From NCBI GenBank assembly GCA_944384235.1, contig CALWSP010000005.1:1-33784 (forward strand): 33,784 nt of DNA, in the 5' to 3' direction. The DNA is from an uncultured Clostridia bacterium. GTDB lineage: Bacteria > Bacillota > Clostridia > Lachnospirales > CAG-274. The notes under the pieces are model-generated. The model was not told the DNA's origin. It searched no databases and was given only the letters and a program-made list of their open reading frames with translations. Position 1 is the first letter of the stretch. Every line of letters starts with the position of its first letter. Shown here one piece after another: positions 6,568 to 14,379 of this stretch. Position numbers and translations under genes: made by a program.

Positions 6568-6593
6568 TTTTAAACCTCCTCTTTAATTAAAAT

Positions 6594-7070
6594 TTAGTTT
6601 ACATTTTGTGTTATTTCAAGGCTTTTAAAAAAGCTCTTTATTTTATTTTCCCAAAGTATTTCAAGGCTATTATCAAGGCTAAAATAGGTTTGGGAAGTTC
6701 CAGTTACAACTAGTATTTTATTGTTATCAAAAAGTATGTTAAGAAAAAGAGCTTTTGCATTTTCGTGGAACTTTTTTGTGAAGCTTTCTGAAGCTGAAAA
6801 GACAAACTTCATTTTACTTGGCTTAATTTTCCCTTTTATTATTTCATAAATTTTTGGCCTAAGCTCTTTCCAAAGGCAAAACTCTCTTTTTATTTCCTCT
6901 TCTTCTTGAAAAAGCTCTAAATAGTCTTTATTTAACTTACAGTCTATTTCAAAGTTTACAAAAGTTGAAATTTCACAGTTTCTAATTTCAAACTTATCAA
7001 AGGTGTTTTCTTTTAAAAGCAGGTTTACAAACTTTTTAATATCTTCTCCATCTATATAAAAACTATACAT
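6594..7070 (-). CDS. DUF5721-like family protein, function unknown
   Basis: A 158-residue soluble protein. It looks like a small conserved family of Lachnospiraceae-type bacteria (I recall DUF5721), with an N-terminal IDGEDIKKFVNLLL-type segment, a TFDKFEIRNCEISTFVNFEIDCKLN segment and a central CLWKELRPKIYEIIKGKxxP(S)KMKFVFSAS motif. No catalytic signature is visible. It is the first gene of the minus-strand operon with the MATE transporter, with TAGGAGATATT before its ATG. Confidence 0.65.
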   Translation of the reverse strand: MYSFYIDGEDIKKFVNLLLKENTFDKFEIRNCEISTFVNFEIDCKLNKDYLELFQEEEEIKREFCLWKELRPKIYEIIKGKIKPSKMKFVFSASESFTKKFHENAKALFLNILFDNNKILVVTGTSQTYFSLDNSLEILWENKIKSFFKSLEITQNVN

Positions 7071-7103
7071 AATATCTCCTATTTAAAATGATTACAATTT
7101 TTT

Positions 7104-7132
7104 ATTATAGCACAAGATATTTAAAATTACAA
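7104..7132 (-). promoter_or_regulatory. Promoter of the DUF5721-MATE operon
   Basis: On the minus strand TTGTAA (7132-7127), 17-nt spacer and TATAAT (7109-7104), with TGC just before the -10 (extended -10). Confidence 0.7.
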
Positions 7133-7188
7133 CATTGCTTTTATTTTAGCTTAAATATGAAAAATTATATTAATAATTGGCTTAAAAC

Positions 7189-7217
7189 TTGCATATTTTT
7201 TCAAAATATATTATAAT
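7189..7217 (+). promoter_or_regulatory. Promoter of the small Cys protein-glnS-LCP operon
   Basis: TTGCAT (7189-7194), 17-nt spacer, TATAAT (7212-7217). The short leader contains a possible stem between 7219-7226 and 7247-7255 that would include the G-rich ribosome site of the first gene. Confidence 0.75.
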
Positions 7218-7259
7218 AAACCCTATATGATTATTTTTTTGAAAAAATAGGGGTTAGGT

Positions 7260-7481
7260 ATGGACTTATTATCTATTGTTAAAGAGCTTGAAAACTCTGA
7301 AAATTTTGTGGAAACAAAAAATTATTATTTTGAAAACCACCTTTGTGGAAACGAAAATAAAAAAGTTGAATTAGAATATACTATATCTAATGACAAAAGT
7401 GATGAAATAGTTAGATTTGGCTTTTGCAAGGATTGCAACAAGTGTTTTTATCACAAGGATTTTGAAACTAAGGGCTTTTAG
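7260..7481 (+). CDS. Small Cys-containing protein upstream of glnS, unknown function
   Basis: A 73-residue protein with four Cys: one in ENHLCGNENK and three in a tight cluster GFCKDCNKCFYHKDF near the C-terminus, where the Cys and His could bind zinc. A GGGGTTAGG-like ribosome site precedes the ATG. It lies 12 bp before glnS and shares its promoter, so it is probably co-expressed. I do not recognise a family; the codon pattern matches the neighbours, which supports it being real. Confidence 0.65.
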   Translation: MDLLSIVKELENSENFVETKNYYFENHLCGNENKKVELEYTISNDKSDEIVRFGFCKDCNKCFYHKDFETKGF

Positions 7482-7493
7482 GAGGTTAATAAA

Positions 7494-9137
7494 ATGGAAA
7501 GCAACAACGAAGTTAAAAACAGCAATTTTATTAAAGACATTATTGAAAAGGATTTATCAGACACATCTAAGGTTGTCACTAGATTTCCACCAGAGCCTAA
7601 CGGTTATTTACACCTTGGCCACGCTAAGAGCATTTGCCTTAATTTTGGCCTTGCTAAAGAATATGGCGGAAAGTGCAACTTAAGATTTGACGACACTAAC
7701 CCTGCTAAAGAGGATATGGAGTTTGTTAACTCTATTAAAAACGACATTAAGTGGCTTGGCTTTGACTGGGAGGACAGGTTGTTTTTTGCCTCAAGCTATT
7801 TTGACAAAATGTATGAATGTGCTATTGAGCTTATTAAAAAAGGCCTTGCTTTTGTTTGCGATATGAATTCTGAAGAAGTTAGGCTTTACAGAGGCACTTT
7901 AACTGAGCCTGGAAAAAACAGCCCTTACAGAGATAGAAGCGTTGAGGAAAACCTTGACCTTTTTGAGAGAATGAAAAACGGCGAGTTTAAAGACGGGGAA
8001 AAAACTTTAAGGGCTAAAATTGATATGTCTTCTAGCAACATTAATATGCGTGACCCTGTTCTTTATAGAATTGCTCACTTAACTCACCACAGCACTGGCG
8101 ACAAGTGGTGTATATACCCAATGTATGACTATGCTCACCCTATTGAGGACGCTATTGAGGGCATTACTCACTCTATTTGCACTATGGAGTTTGAGGACCA
8201 CAGACCTCTTTACGACTGGGTTATTAACAACCTTGATTTTGAAATTAAGCCTAGACAGGTGGAGTTTGCTAAGCTAAACCTTGAGGACACTATTATGGGC
8301 AAAAGATACCTTAGAAACCTTGTTGAAACAAACCAAGTTGACGGCTGGGACGACCCAAGGCTTATTACTTTATCTGGCATTAGAAGAAGAGGCTACACTC
8401 CTGAGGCTATTAGAAACTTCTGTGAAAGTGTTGGCGTTGCAAAGGCTAACTCTGTTGTTAGCTTAGCTCAGCTTGAGTATTTTGTTAGAGACGATCTTCA
8501 GCCTAAAGCCCCTGTTAAAATGGCTATTTTAGACCCTATTAAGCTTATTATTACTAACTACCCTGAGGGGCAAACAGAAATGCTTGAAATTGAAAACCAC
8601 GCTAAAGATGAAAGCTTTGGCACAAGAAAAGTTCCTTTTTCAAGAGAGCTTTACATTGAAAGAGAGGACTTTATGGAAGTTCCTGAAAAGAAGTTTTTTA
8701 GGCTTGCTCCTGGAAAAGAAGTTAGGTTAAAAGGCGCTTACTTTGTTACTTGCCACGATTTTGTGAAAGACGAAAAAGGAAACATTACTGAAGTTCACTG
8801 CACTTACGACCCTGCTACAAGGTCTGGCCTTGAGTTTACAGCAAGAAAAGTTAAAGGAACTATACACTGGGTTAACTGCGAAAGTGCTGTTGATGTTAAA
8901 GTTAATTTATATGAAAATTTAGTTGAGCCAAGCGAAGATGGCTACAAATTAAATGAAAATTCTTTAAAGGTTGTTACTGCTAAAGTTGAGCCATCTATTA
9001 AAGAGGCGAAGCCTATGGACAGATTCCAGTTTATTAGAAACGGCTTTTTCATTGCAGACAGCAAGCATTTTAGCGAAAGCAACTTAGTTTTTAACAGAAT
9101 TATTTCGTTAAAGAGCTCTTTTAAGCCTAGCAAGTAG
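7494..9137 (+). CDS. glnS: Glutaminyl-tRNA synthetase
   Basis: A 547-residue class Ib synthetase that charges tRNA-Gln with glutamine in the cytoplasm. The HIGH motif is HLGH (40-43) within [17 protein letters not shown]. The Gln-specific [16 protein letters not shown] and [23 protein letters not shown] segments follow, and the C-terminal half has the two beta-barrels that recognise the anticodon. In place of the usual VMSKR (KMSKS loop) it reads IMGKR (267-271), a Ser-to-Gly change. Many Firmicutes lack GlnRS and make Gln-tRNA through GatCAB; presence of this gene suggests direct charging here. GGAGG precedes the ATG. The LCP gene follows 20 bp downstream. Confidence 0.97.
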   Translation: MESNNEVKNSNFIKDIIEKDLSDTSKVVTRFPPEPNGYLHLGHAKSICLNFGLAKEYGGKCNLRFDDTNPAKEDMEFVNSIKNDIKWLGFDWEDRLFFASSYFDKMYECAIELIKKGLAFVCDMNSEEVRLYRGTLTEPGKNSPYRDRSVEENLDLFERMKNGEFKDGEKTLRAKIDMSSSNINMRDPVLYRIAHLTHHSTGDKWCIYPMYDYAHPIEDAIEGITHSICTMEFEDHRPLYDWVINNLDFEIKPRQVEFAKLNLEDTIMGKRYLRNLVETNQVDGWDDPRLITLSGIRRRGYTPEAIRNFCESVGVAKANSVVSLAQLEYFVRDDLQPKAPVKMAILDPIKLIITNYPEGQTEMLEIENHAKDESFGTRKVPFSRELYIEREDFMEVPEKKFFRLAPGKEVRLKGAYFVTCHDFVKDEKGNITEVHCTYDPATRSGLEFTARKVKGTIHWVNCESAVDVKVNLYENLVEPSEDGYKLNENSLKVVTAKVEPSIKEAKPMDRFQFIRNGFFIADSKHFSESNLVFNRIISLKSSFKPSK

Positions 9138-9157
9138 TCTTTATTGGAGGATTAAAT

Positions 9158-10567
9158 ATGGGTAAGGACAGATATGATGCTTATGATGATTTTGAGCCTA
9201 TGCCAAGCAGGAAAAAAGCATCAAACAAAAAAAGAAACGGAAGAAAAAAGAAAAAAAGAAGCCTTAAAGCAAAGTTTTTTATGGTTTTATCTTTAGTTTT
9301 ATTTGTATATTGTGTTGGGGCTTTAGGATATTTTGGATATGAGTATTACATTGAAGATTCTCTTGATATAAACAGCGACAGCAACAGGGACAAGCCTAGC
9401 ATTTTAGAAAGCCTTGTTAAGCCAACCCTTAAAGAAAGAACTGTTTTTGTTGTTATGGGAACTGACAAGGAGGGGGACAGAACAGACACCATTATGGTTT
9501 GTTGCTACAACCAGCCCCTTGACGAGCTAACTATTATATCTATCCCTAGAGATACTTTAGTTGAAGTTAGCCAAGAGGATTTTCAAAAGCTTCAAGAGGA
9601 ATACCCTGAGCCTGGGCAAAGGGGAATGAAAATTAACGCTATAACTCACTATGGCCTTGAAAAATACGGAATACCTATGCTTATTTCTGAAATTGAGGAA
9701 ATGGTTGGGGCTGAAGTGGACTATTATTGTTTAGTTAATTTTGAGGCTTTTGACTATTTAGTGGACTCTATTGGCGGAATTGAATATGATGTGCCTATGA
9801 ATATGGACTACGACGACCCAAGCCAAGACCTTAGCATTCACTTAAAGGCTGGCCTTCAAACCTTAAACGGAGAGCAGGCTCAAGGCTTAGTTAGGTTTAG
9901 GTCTGGCTATGCAAACGCTGACATTGGGCGTGTTAGCGTTCAGCAAGATTTTTGCAAGAAGTTATTACAACAGCTTGTTAGCAAAGAAAACTTCTTTAAA
10001 AACGCAACTACATACCTTAAAACTTTTTACAAGTATGTTCAAACTGATTTAAGGCTTAGCGACGCAATTAAGTATATGAGCGTTGTTAGAGATTTTAACG
10101 CTAACAACATTAACACATACACTATGCCAGGGTATGTTGGAAGCAACTATGGAATTCACGGAGCTTGGATTTTAGACGAGGCTGAAGTTGAAAAACTTTG
10201 TTATGAAGTGTTTAGGCAGCCTGTGAGCGAGATTAAGGCTCAAAGAGCGCTTGAAAGCCAAAGCTCTGGCGAGGCTGGCGAGCAAGTTTTAAACGACAAA
10301 AACTACACTGTGCAGGTGCTTAACGGCGGGTTTACTGACGGTATGGCTTCAAAGGTTCAGACAAAGTTAATTGAAAGCGGATACAACGTTAAATCTATTG
10401 GCACTTTTGACGGAGAAAAGGCTGACAACACTCGAATTTATGTTAAGCAAAGCGGGTTAGGAAGCCAAATTAAAGAGCATTTTAAAGACGATGCGAAAGT
10501 TATTGTTGACAGCAATGTTGCAAGCAACTTTGACATAGTTGTTGTTATTGGCATTACAGAGGAATAG
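9158..10567 (+). CDS. LytR-CpsA-Psr (LCP) family cell-wall glycopolymer ligase with LytR_C domain
   Basis: A 469-residue membrane-anchored extracellular protein. It has a basic cytoplasmic N-terminus (GRKKKKRSLKAK), one membrane span (about 41-65), then the LCP domain (about 95-260). Visible LCP hallmarks are VVMGTDKEGDRTDTIMV, IISIPRDTLVEV, KINAITHYG, VDSIGGIEYDVP and LNGEQAQGLVRFR with following Asp/Arg residues. A LytR_C domain ends the protein (YTVQVLNGGFTDGMASKVQTKL ...). LCP enzymes attach teichoic acids or other anionic polymers to peptidoglycan. GGAGG (9146-9150) lies seven bases before the ATG. It is co-transcribed with glnS and ends before a hairpin at 10575. Confidence 0.93.
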   Translation: MGKDRYDAYDDFEPMPSRKKASNKKRNGRKKKKRSLKAKFFMVLSLVLFVYCVGALGYFGYEYYIEDSLDINSDSNRDKPSILESLVKPTLKERTVFVVMGTDKEGDRTDTIMVCCYNQPLDELTIISIPRDTLVEVSQEDFQKLQEEYPEPGQRGMKINAITHYGLEKYGIPMLISEIEEMVGAEVDYYCLVNFEAFDYLVDSIGGIEYDVPMNMDYDDPSQDLSIHLKAGLQTLNGEQAQGLVRFRSGYANADIGRVSVQQDFCKKLLQQLVSKENFFKNATTYLKTFYKYVQTDLRLSDAIKYMSVVRDFNANNINTYTMPGYVGSNYGIHGAWILDEAEVEKLCYEVFRQPVSEIKAQRALESQSSGEAGEQVLNDKNYTVQVLNGGFTDGMASKVQTKLIESGYNVKSIGTFDGEKADNTRIYVKQSGLGSQIKEHFKDDAKVIVDSNVASNFDIVVVIGITEE

Positions 10568-10574
10568 AAAATTT

Positions 10575-10606
10575 AAGGTCAGGTAAAGTTCCTGACCTTT
10601 ATTAAT
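10575..10606 (+). terminator. Terminator between the LCP gene and the flavoprotein operon
   Basis: 9-bp stem AAGGTCAGG (10575-10583) / CCTGACCTT (10591-10599), 7-nt loop, then TTATTAATT. The T-run is weak, so some read-through into the next gene 20 bp away is likely; no separate promoter is evident. Confidence 0.75.
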
Positions 10607-10622
10607 TAAACGAGGTGATATT

Positions 10623-11843
10623 TTGAAAGTTGGCATTGTTGGCGGTGGTGCTGGGGGGCTTATTTCTGCAATTGAAATTAAGAGAAACAGCAACTTTGAG
10701 GTTATTATTTTTGAGAAAATGGACAGAGTTGGAAAGAAAATTTTAGCTACTGGAAACGGCAGGTGCAACTACACAAACATTAACGCTTCTAGCAAAAACT
10801 ATTATTCCATTGAAAAAGGGTTTGTGGACTTTGCTTTAAAGGAGTTTGATGTGCAAAGCACTATTAACTTTTTTAACGAGCTTGGTGTTTTTCCAAGGGA
10901 GGAAAAAGAAGGGAAGTTATACCCTTTTTCAGAGCAGGCAACTGCCATTTTAGACTGTCTTAGAAATGAAATTGAAAGGCTTAAAGTGGAAGTTAGGACA
11001 AGCTTTAAAGTGGAAAAAGTTAAAAGGCAGGGCAAGGGCTTTAAAGTTATTGGGGAAGATGGCGAAAGTGTGTATTGCGACAAAGTTATTATAGCTAGTG
11101 GCGGGTGTGCCTCCCCAAGCTTAGGCTCTGACGGCTCTGGGTTTAAAATTTTGGAAAGTTTAGGCCACAGTGTTAGCAAGCTTGCACCTGTGCTTGTGCA
11201 AATTAAAACTGATGTTAGCGACATTAAAGGGCTAAAGGGAATAAAATTTGACGCAAATGTTAGCCTATTACAAAGGGACAAGTTAATTGGCTCTTGTTTT
11301 GGGGAAGTTTTATTTACTGAATATGGCCTTTCTGGGCCTCCTATTTTTCAGCTTTCTACAAAAACTGCTTTTAGGAAAAATTTGAAAATTAGCATTGACT
11401 TTATGAGCGAATATTCTCCAAAGGAAGTTTACGACATTTTAGAAAACAGAAAAGAAAACCTTTCCCATTTAAATATGGAGGCTTTTTTTAGCGGGCTTTT
11501 AAACAAGAGAATTGGAAACGTTGTTGCTAAAAGAGCTGGAATTGAAAAGCTCTCTTTTCCAGTTTCAAAACTTGAGAGGCAACTTCTTTGGAAAATGGCT
11601 TCTATTATTAAAGATTTTGAGCTAGAAGTTGTTGGTGTTAAAGGCTTTAGCAATGCTCAAGTTACTGCTGGCGGTGTTTACTCTTTAGAGTTTGACAAAA
11701 AAAGTATGGAGTCTAAAATTGTTAAAGGCTTATATGCTTGTGGAGAAGTTTTAGATGTGTATGGCGACTGTGGCGGATACAACTTACAATGGGCTTGGAG
11801 CAGTGGAAGGCTTGCTGGAAGGGCAATAGTTAAGGAGGGTTAG
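10623..11843 (+). CDS. HI0933/BaiN-family FAD-dependent oxidoreductase
   Basis: A 406-residue flavoprotein. The N-terminus is a Rossmann FAD-binding motif (VGIVGGGAGGLISAIEI). FEKMDRVGKKILATGNGRCNYTN, typical of the HI0933 family, comes next. Near the end come NAQVTAGGV and the GLYACGEVLDVYGDCGGYNLQWAWSSG segment that closes the FAD site. Members include BaiN, proposed to act in bile-acid reduction, but most are uncharacterised, so no substrate is assigned. The start is TTG 10623 with GAGGTGAT at 10612-10619. The next flavoprotein starts 3 bp after its stop, forming a two-gene operon. Confidence 0.92.
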   Translation: MKVGIVGGGAGGLISAIEIKRNSNFEVIIFEKMDRVGKKILATGNGRCNYTNINASSKNYYSIEKGFVDFALKEFDVQSTINFFNELGVFPREEKEGKLYPFSEQATAILDCLRNEIERLKVEVRTSFKVEKVKRQGKGFKVIGEDGESVYCDKVIIASGGCASPSLGSDGSGFKILESLGHSVSKLAPVLVQIKTDVSDIKGLKGIKFDANVSLLQRDKLIGSCFGEVLFTEYGLSGPPIFQLSTKTAFRKNLKISIDFMSEYSPKEVYDILENRKENLSHLNMEAFFSGLLNKRIGNVVAKRAGIEKLSFPVSKLERQLLWKMASIIKDFELEVVGVKGFSNAQVTAGGVYSLEFDKKSMESKIVKGLYACGEVLDVYGDCGGYNLQWAWSSGRLAGRAIVKEG

Positions 11844-11845
11844 GT

Positions 11846-13411
11846 TTGTTAAAAATATCTAATTTAAAAATTAGCGTTAAAGAGAAAGTGGACATTTTAT
11901 TTCTTGAAAACAAAGTTAAAAAGGCTTTAAAGTGCAACAAAGTTTGGGATTTAAAAATTTTGAAAAAGTCTATTGACGCCAGGGACAAAACTAACGTTTT
12001 TTACAACTTTTCTGTTGCTTTTAAAGTTGAAAAGGAAGAAAAGTATTTAAAGCTTAAAAACGTTACAAAGCACGAGGAGATTATTTACCAAATTAAAGAG
12101 GCTAAGCCCATTGAAAAAAGGCCTATTATTGTGGGGTTTGGCCCTGCGGGTATGATGGCTGGTTTAACTTTAGCTAGGGCTAAGCTTAAGCCAATTATTT
12201 TTGAAAGAGGATATTGTGTTGAAAAAAGGCAGGAAGCTATTAACACTTTTTGGAGTGGCGGAAAGTTTGACAAGGTTAGCAACGTTCAATTTGGCGAGGG
12301 TGGAGCTGGAACTTTTTCTGACGGAAAGCTTACAACTGGCATAAAGGACAAAAGGTGTTCCCTTATTTTACAGGACTTAGTTAAATTTGGCGCTCCTAGC
12401 GAAATTTTATACGAAGCTAAGCCACACATTGGAACAGACAAGCTAGTTGACGTTGTTAGAAACATTAGAAAAGAGATTATTTCTCTTGGCGGAGAAGTTC
12501 ATTTTAATTCACAAGTTGAGGATATTATTGTGGAAAAAGGCAGGGTTTGCTCTGTTGTTGTGAACCAAAGAGAGATTGAGTGCGACAACCTTATTTTAGC
12601 AATTGGCCACTCGGCAAGGGACACTTTTTCTATGCTTAAAGAAAGAAAAGTTGAAATGGTGCAAAAGCCTTTTGCTATGGGTGTTAGAATTGAGCATAAG
12701 CAGGAGATGATTAACTTTGCTCAATATGGAGAGTTTAGCAAGTATTTACCTAATGCCGACTACAAATTAGTTGCTCACCTACCTAACGGCAGAAGTGCCT
12801 ACACTTTTTGTATGTGCCCTGGCGGAGTTGTTGTTGCTTCAAATTCTGAGGAAAAGACTGTTGTTACAAACGGAATGAGCTACTACAAAAGGGACAAGGA
12901 AAACGCAAACTCTGCCCTTTTAATTGGCATTAACCCATCTGATTTTCCAAGGGAAGAGGTTTTAGCTGGAGTTTTAATGCAAAGGCAGTTAGAAAAAAAG
13001 GCTTTTGAAGTTGGAGGGGGAAATTATTTTGCTCCAGCCCAGTTAGTTGGGGACTTTTTAGAAAACAACGCCTCAACATCTGCTAGAAGCATTACACCAA
13101 GTTACAAGCCAGGAGTTAGATTTTGTGACATTAAAAAGGTTTTTCCTGAGTTTATGAACCAGTCTTTTGAGCTTGCTCTTTACGAAATGGAGAAAAAAAT
13201 TAAGGGCTTTGCTTTTAGCGACGCTGTGATGACTGCTGTTGAAAGCCGTTCTTCATCTCCTATTAGAATTACTAGAGGGGAGGACTTTGTTTCCACTAAT
13301 GTTAAAGGGCTTTACCCTTGTGGAGAGGGCTGTGGATATGCTGGAGGAATTATGTCTGCTTGCGTTGACGGAATTAGGTGTAGTGAAGCTTTAATTCAAA
13401 ACAATTTTTAA
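11846..13411 (+). CDS. COG2509-type FAD-dependent dehydrogenase
   Basis: A 521-residue flavoprotein of the uncharacterised COG2509 group. Residues 1-95 form the family's N-terminal domain. The FAD-binding motif PIIVGFGPAGMMAGLTLARA follows, then the signature FGEGGAGTFSDGKLTTG. Near the end are SSSPIRITRGEDF and GLYPCGEGCGYAGGIMSA. The reaction is unknown. Start TTG 11846 has AAGGAGGG (11832-11839) inside the end of the preceding gene, which indicates translational coupling. No hairpin terminator is visible after the stop; the tRNA promoter begins 38 bp later. Confidence 0.92.
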   Translation: MLKISNLKISVKEKVDILFLENKVKKALKCNKVWDLKILKKSIDARDKTNVFYNFSVAFKVEKEEKYLKLKNVTKHEEIIYQIKEAKPIEKRPIIVGFGPAGMMAGLTLARAKLKPIIFERGYCVEKRQEAINTFWSGGKFDKVSNVQFGEGGAGTFSDGKLTTGIKDKRCSLILQDLVKFGAPSEILYEAKPHIGTDKLVDVVRNIRKEIISLGGEVHFNSQVEDIIVEKGRVCSVVVNQREIECDNLILAIGHSARDTFSMLKERKVEMVQKPFAMGVRIEHKQEMINFAQYGEFSKYLPNADYKLVAHLPNGRSAYTFCMCPGGVVVASNSEEKTVVTNGMSYYKRDKENANSALLIGINPSDFPREEVLAGVLMQRQLEKKAFEVGGGNYFAPAQLVGDFLENNASTSARSITPSYKPGVRFCDIKKVFPEFMNQSFELALYEMEKKIKGFAFSDAVMTAVESRSSSPIRITRGEDFVSTNVKGLYPCGEGCGYAGGIMSACVDGIRCSEALIQNNF

Positions 13412-13448
13412 AAGGTTAAAAAAATTAGAAAAAATAGTTAAAAAAGCT

Positions 13449-13477
13449 TGACAATTTATTTTTATAAGTTTATAATG
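13449..13477 (+). promoter_or_regulatory. Consensus sigma-A promoter for tRNA-Leu
   Basis: TTGACA (13449-13454), 17-nt spacer, TATAAT (13472-13477): exact consensus at both hexamers, as expected for a strongly expressed stable RNA. Confidence 0.9.
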
Positions 13478-13481
13478 AAAT

Positions 13482-13589
13482 TGAAGAATTTGTTCTTTTT
13501 ATATAGGGCGTTTCATTTGAGAACAAATTCTTCAAGGGTTTTTTAACCCTAAGCTATCAAACTGCGCTCAATGCTTTTTAGCATTGAGC
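13482..13589 (+). other. Three-hairpin leader upstream of tRNA-Leu
   Basis: The transcribed leader holds three perfect inverted repeats in a row: a 16-bp stem (13482-13497 with 13520-13535), a 6-bp stem AGGGTT/AACCCT (13535-13550), and a 10-bp stem GCTCAATGCT/AGCATTGAGC with loop TTTT (13566-13589). The last ends three bases before the mature tRNA. None is followed by a T-run. The leader could guide processing or be a small RNA in its own right; this is not established. Confidence 0.5.
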
Positions 13590-13592
13590 TAA

Positions 13593-13673
13593 GCCGCTGT
13601 GGCGGAATGGCAGACGCACTTGACTCAAAATCAAGCGAGGCAACTCGTACCGGTTCAAGTCCGGTCAGCGGCA
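13593..13673 (+). tRNA. tRNA-Leu (anticodon CAA)
   Basis: The acceptor stem GCCGCTG (13593-13599) pairs with CAGCGGC (13666-13672), with discriminator A. The anticodon stem is CTTGA/TCAAG around loop CTCAAAA (13624-13630), giving CAA at 13626-13628, which reads UUG. The long variable arm (CGAG/CTCG) is the class II mark of tRNA-Leu. The T arm is ACCGG-TTCAAGT-CCGGT. CCA is not encoded. Confidence 0.95.
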
Positions 13674-13674
13674 C

Positions 13675-13712
13675 TAGCACTTTATTTGAGTGCTACATAT
13701 TAATTTTTTTCT
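13675..13712 (+). terminator. Terminator of the tRNA-Leu transcript
   Basis: TAGCACT (13675-13681) / AGTGCTA (13689-13695), then TTAATTTTTTTC. It lies two bases after the mature tRNA end. Confidence 0.8.
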
Positions 13713-13899
13713 TTTTCTTTTATTATATTTTGTCAATGTTAAAATATATGTAATTATCTTCACCCGAAAGGGTAATATATTTTAACCTTTTTCGTTTTTT
13801 ATTTTTATATTTTTTTATTTTTCGTTTTTTTATTTCTTTGTTGATTTTTTTATATCTCTTTTTTTTTATTTTTTTAATTATTTTTATTTATTTAATTTA
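13713..13899. other. AT-rich, T-dominated tract without a gene
   Basis: From about 13775 to 13899 the plus strand is mostly T with scattered A and only a few G or C (repeated TTTTTCG, TTTTTTATTT). A small ACCC-GAAA-GGGT hairpin lies at 13762-13773. No ORF with a ribosome site, promoter or repeat of clear function is seen. Confidence 0.6.
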
Positions 13900-13932
13900 G
13901 TAAAAAAGCACCTATCAAGGTGCTTTTTTACT
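13900..13932. terminator. Isolated bidirectional terminator-like hairpin
   Basis: GCACC (13908-13912) / GGTGC (13919-13923), flanked by A6 on the left and T6 on the right so the stem extends to 13 bp. It can act in both directions, yet no gene ends next to it. It may stop read-through from the tRNA region. Confidence 0.7.
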
Positions 13933-14318
13933 GTTTATTTTAAAGTTATAGGCTATATACTAATTTTATGAAACAAGTTATAATTTAAAAGTTATATAAA
14001 AAATGTGTAAAAAAAGGGTTTAAATTTTAATTTAAAGATATAAATTTATGTAAGTGTTTTTATATTTTTTGTAACATTGCAACATTGAAAATATAGCATA
14101 AAATTAAGTTTTTTTCCATAGATAATAATTATATTAAAGTTTTTTATAAATATTTTTAGTTTTATTTATATATTAATTAAAAGTAGTTTTTAGATTTATT
14201 TTTAATTGTTAGACTTGTGGAATATTTAATTAAAAATATACAAAAAGAACAAGGAAAAAAGGGGAAAATATGTTAAAAAACAGAAAAGTTAGGTTTCTAA
14301 CAAGAAGTTATGTTATTA
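13933..14318. other. AT-rich intergenic DNA with no gene seen
   Basis: No coding frame with convincing support. A 27-codon frame from ATG 14270 ends at 14353 but runs across the promoter of the next gene and is probably chance. Confidence 0.5.
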
Positions 14319-14347
14319 TTGTTTTTTTTGTAGATTTGTTGTATAAT
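14319..14347 (+). promoter_or_regulatory. Promoter of the activase gene
   Basis: TTGTTT (14319-14324), 17-nt spacer, TATAAT (14342-14347), 32 bp before the start codon at 14380. Confidence 0.65.
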
Positions 14348-14379
14348 ATGTAGTAAATATCAATAGAGGAGAGTTTAAA

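Noticed and set aside
13571..13753. 60-codon frame over the tRNA gene
   Set aside because: It runs through the tRNA-Leu and its terminator; the RNA gene explains the sequence.
14270..14353. 27-codon frame before the activase gene
   Set aside because: It crosses the -35 and -10 of the activase promoter, so it would not be on that transcript; only a weak AGGGG-like site precedes it.
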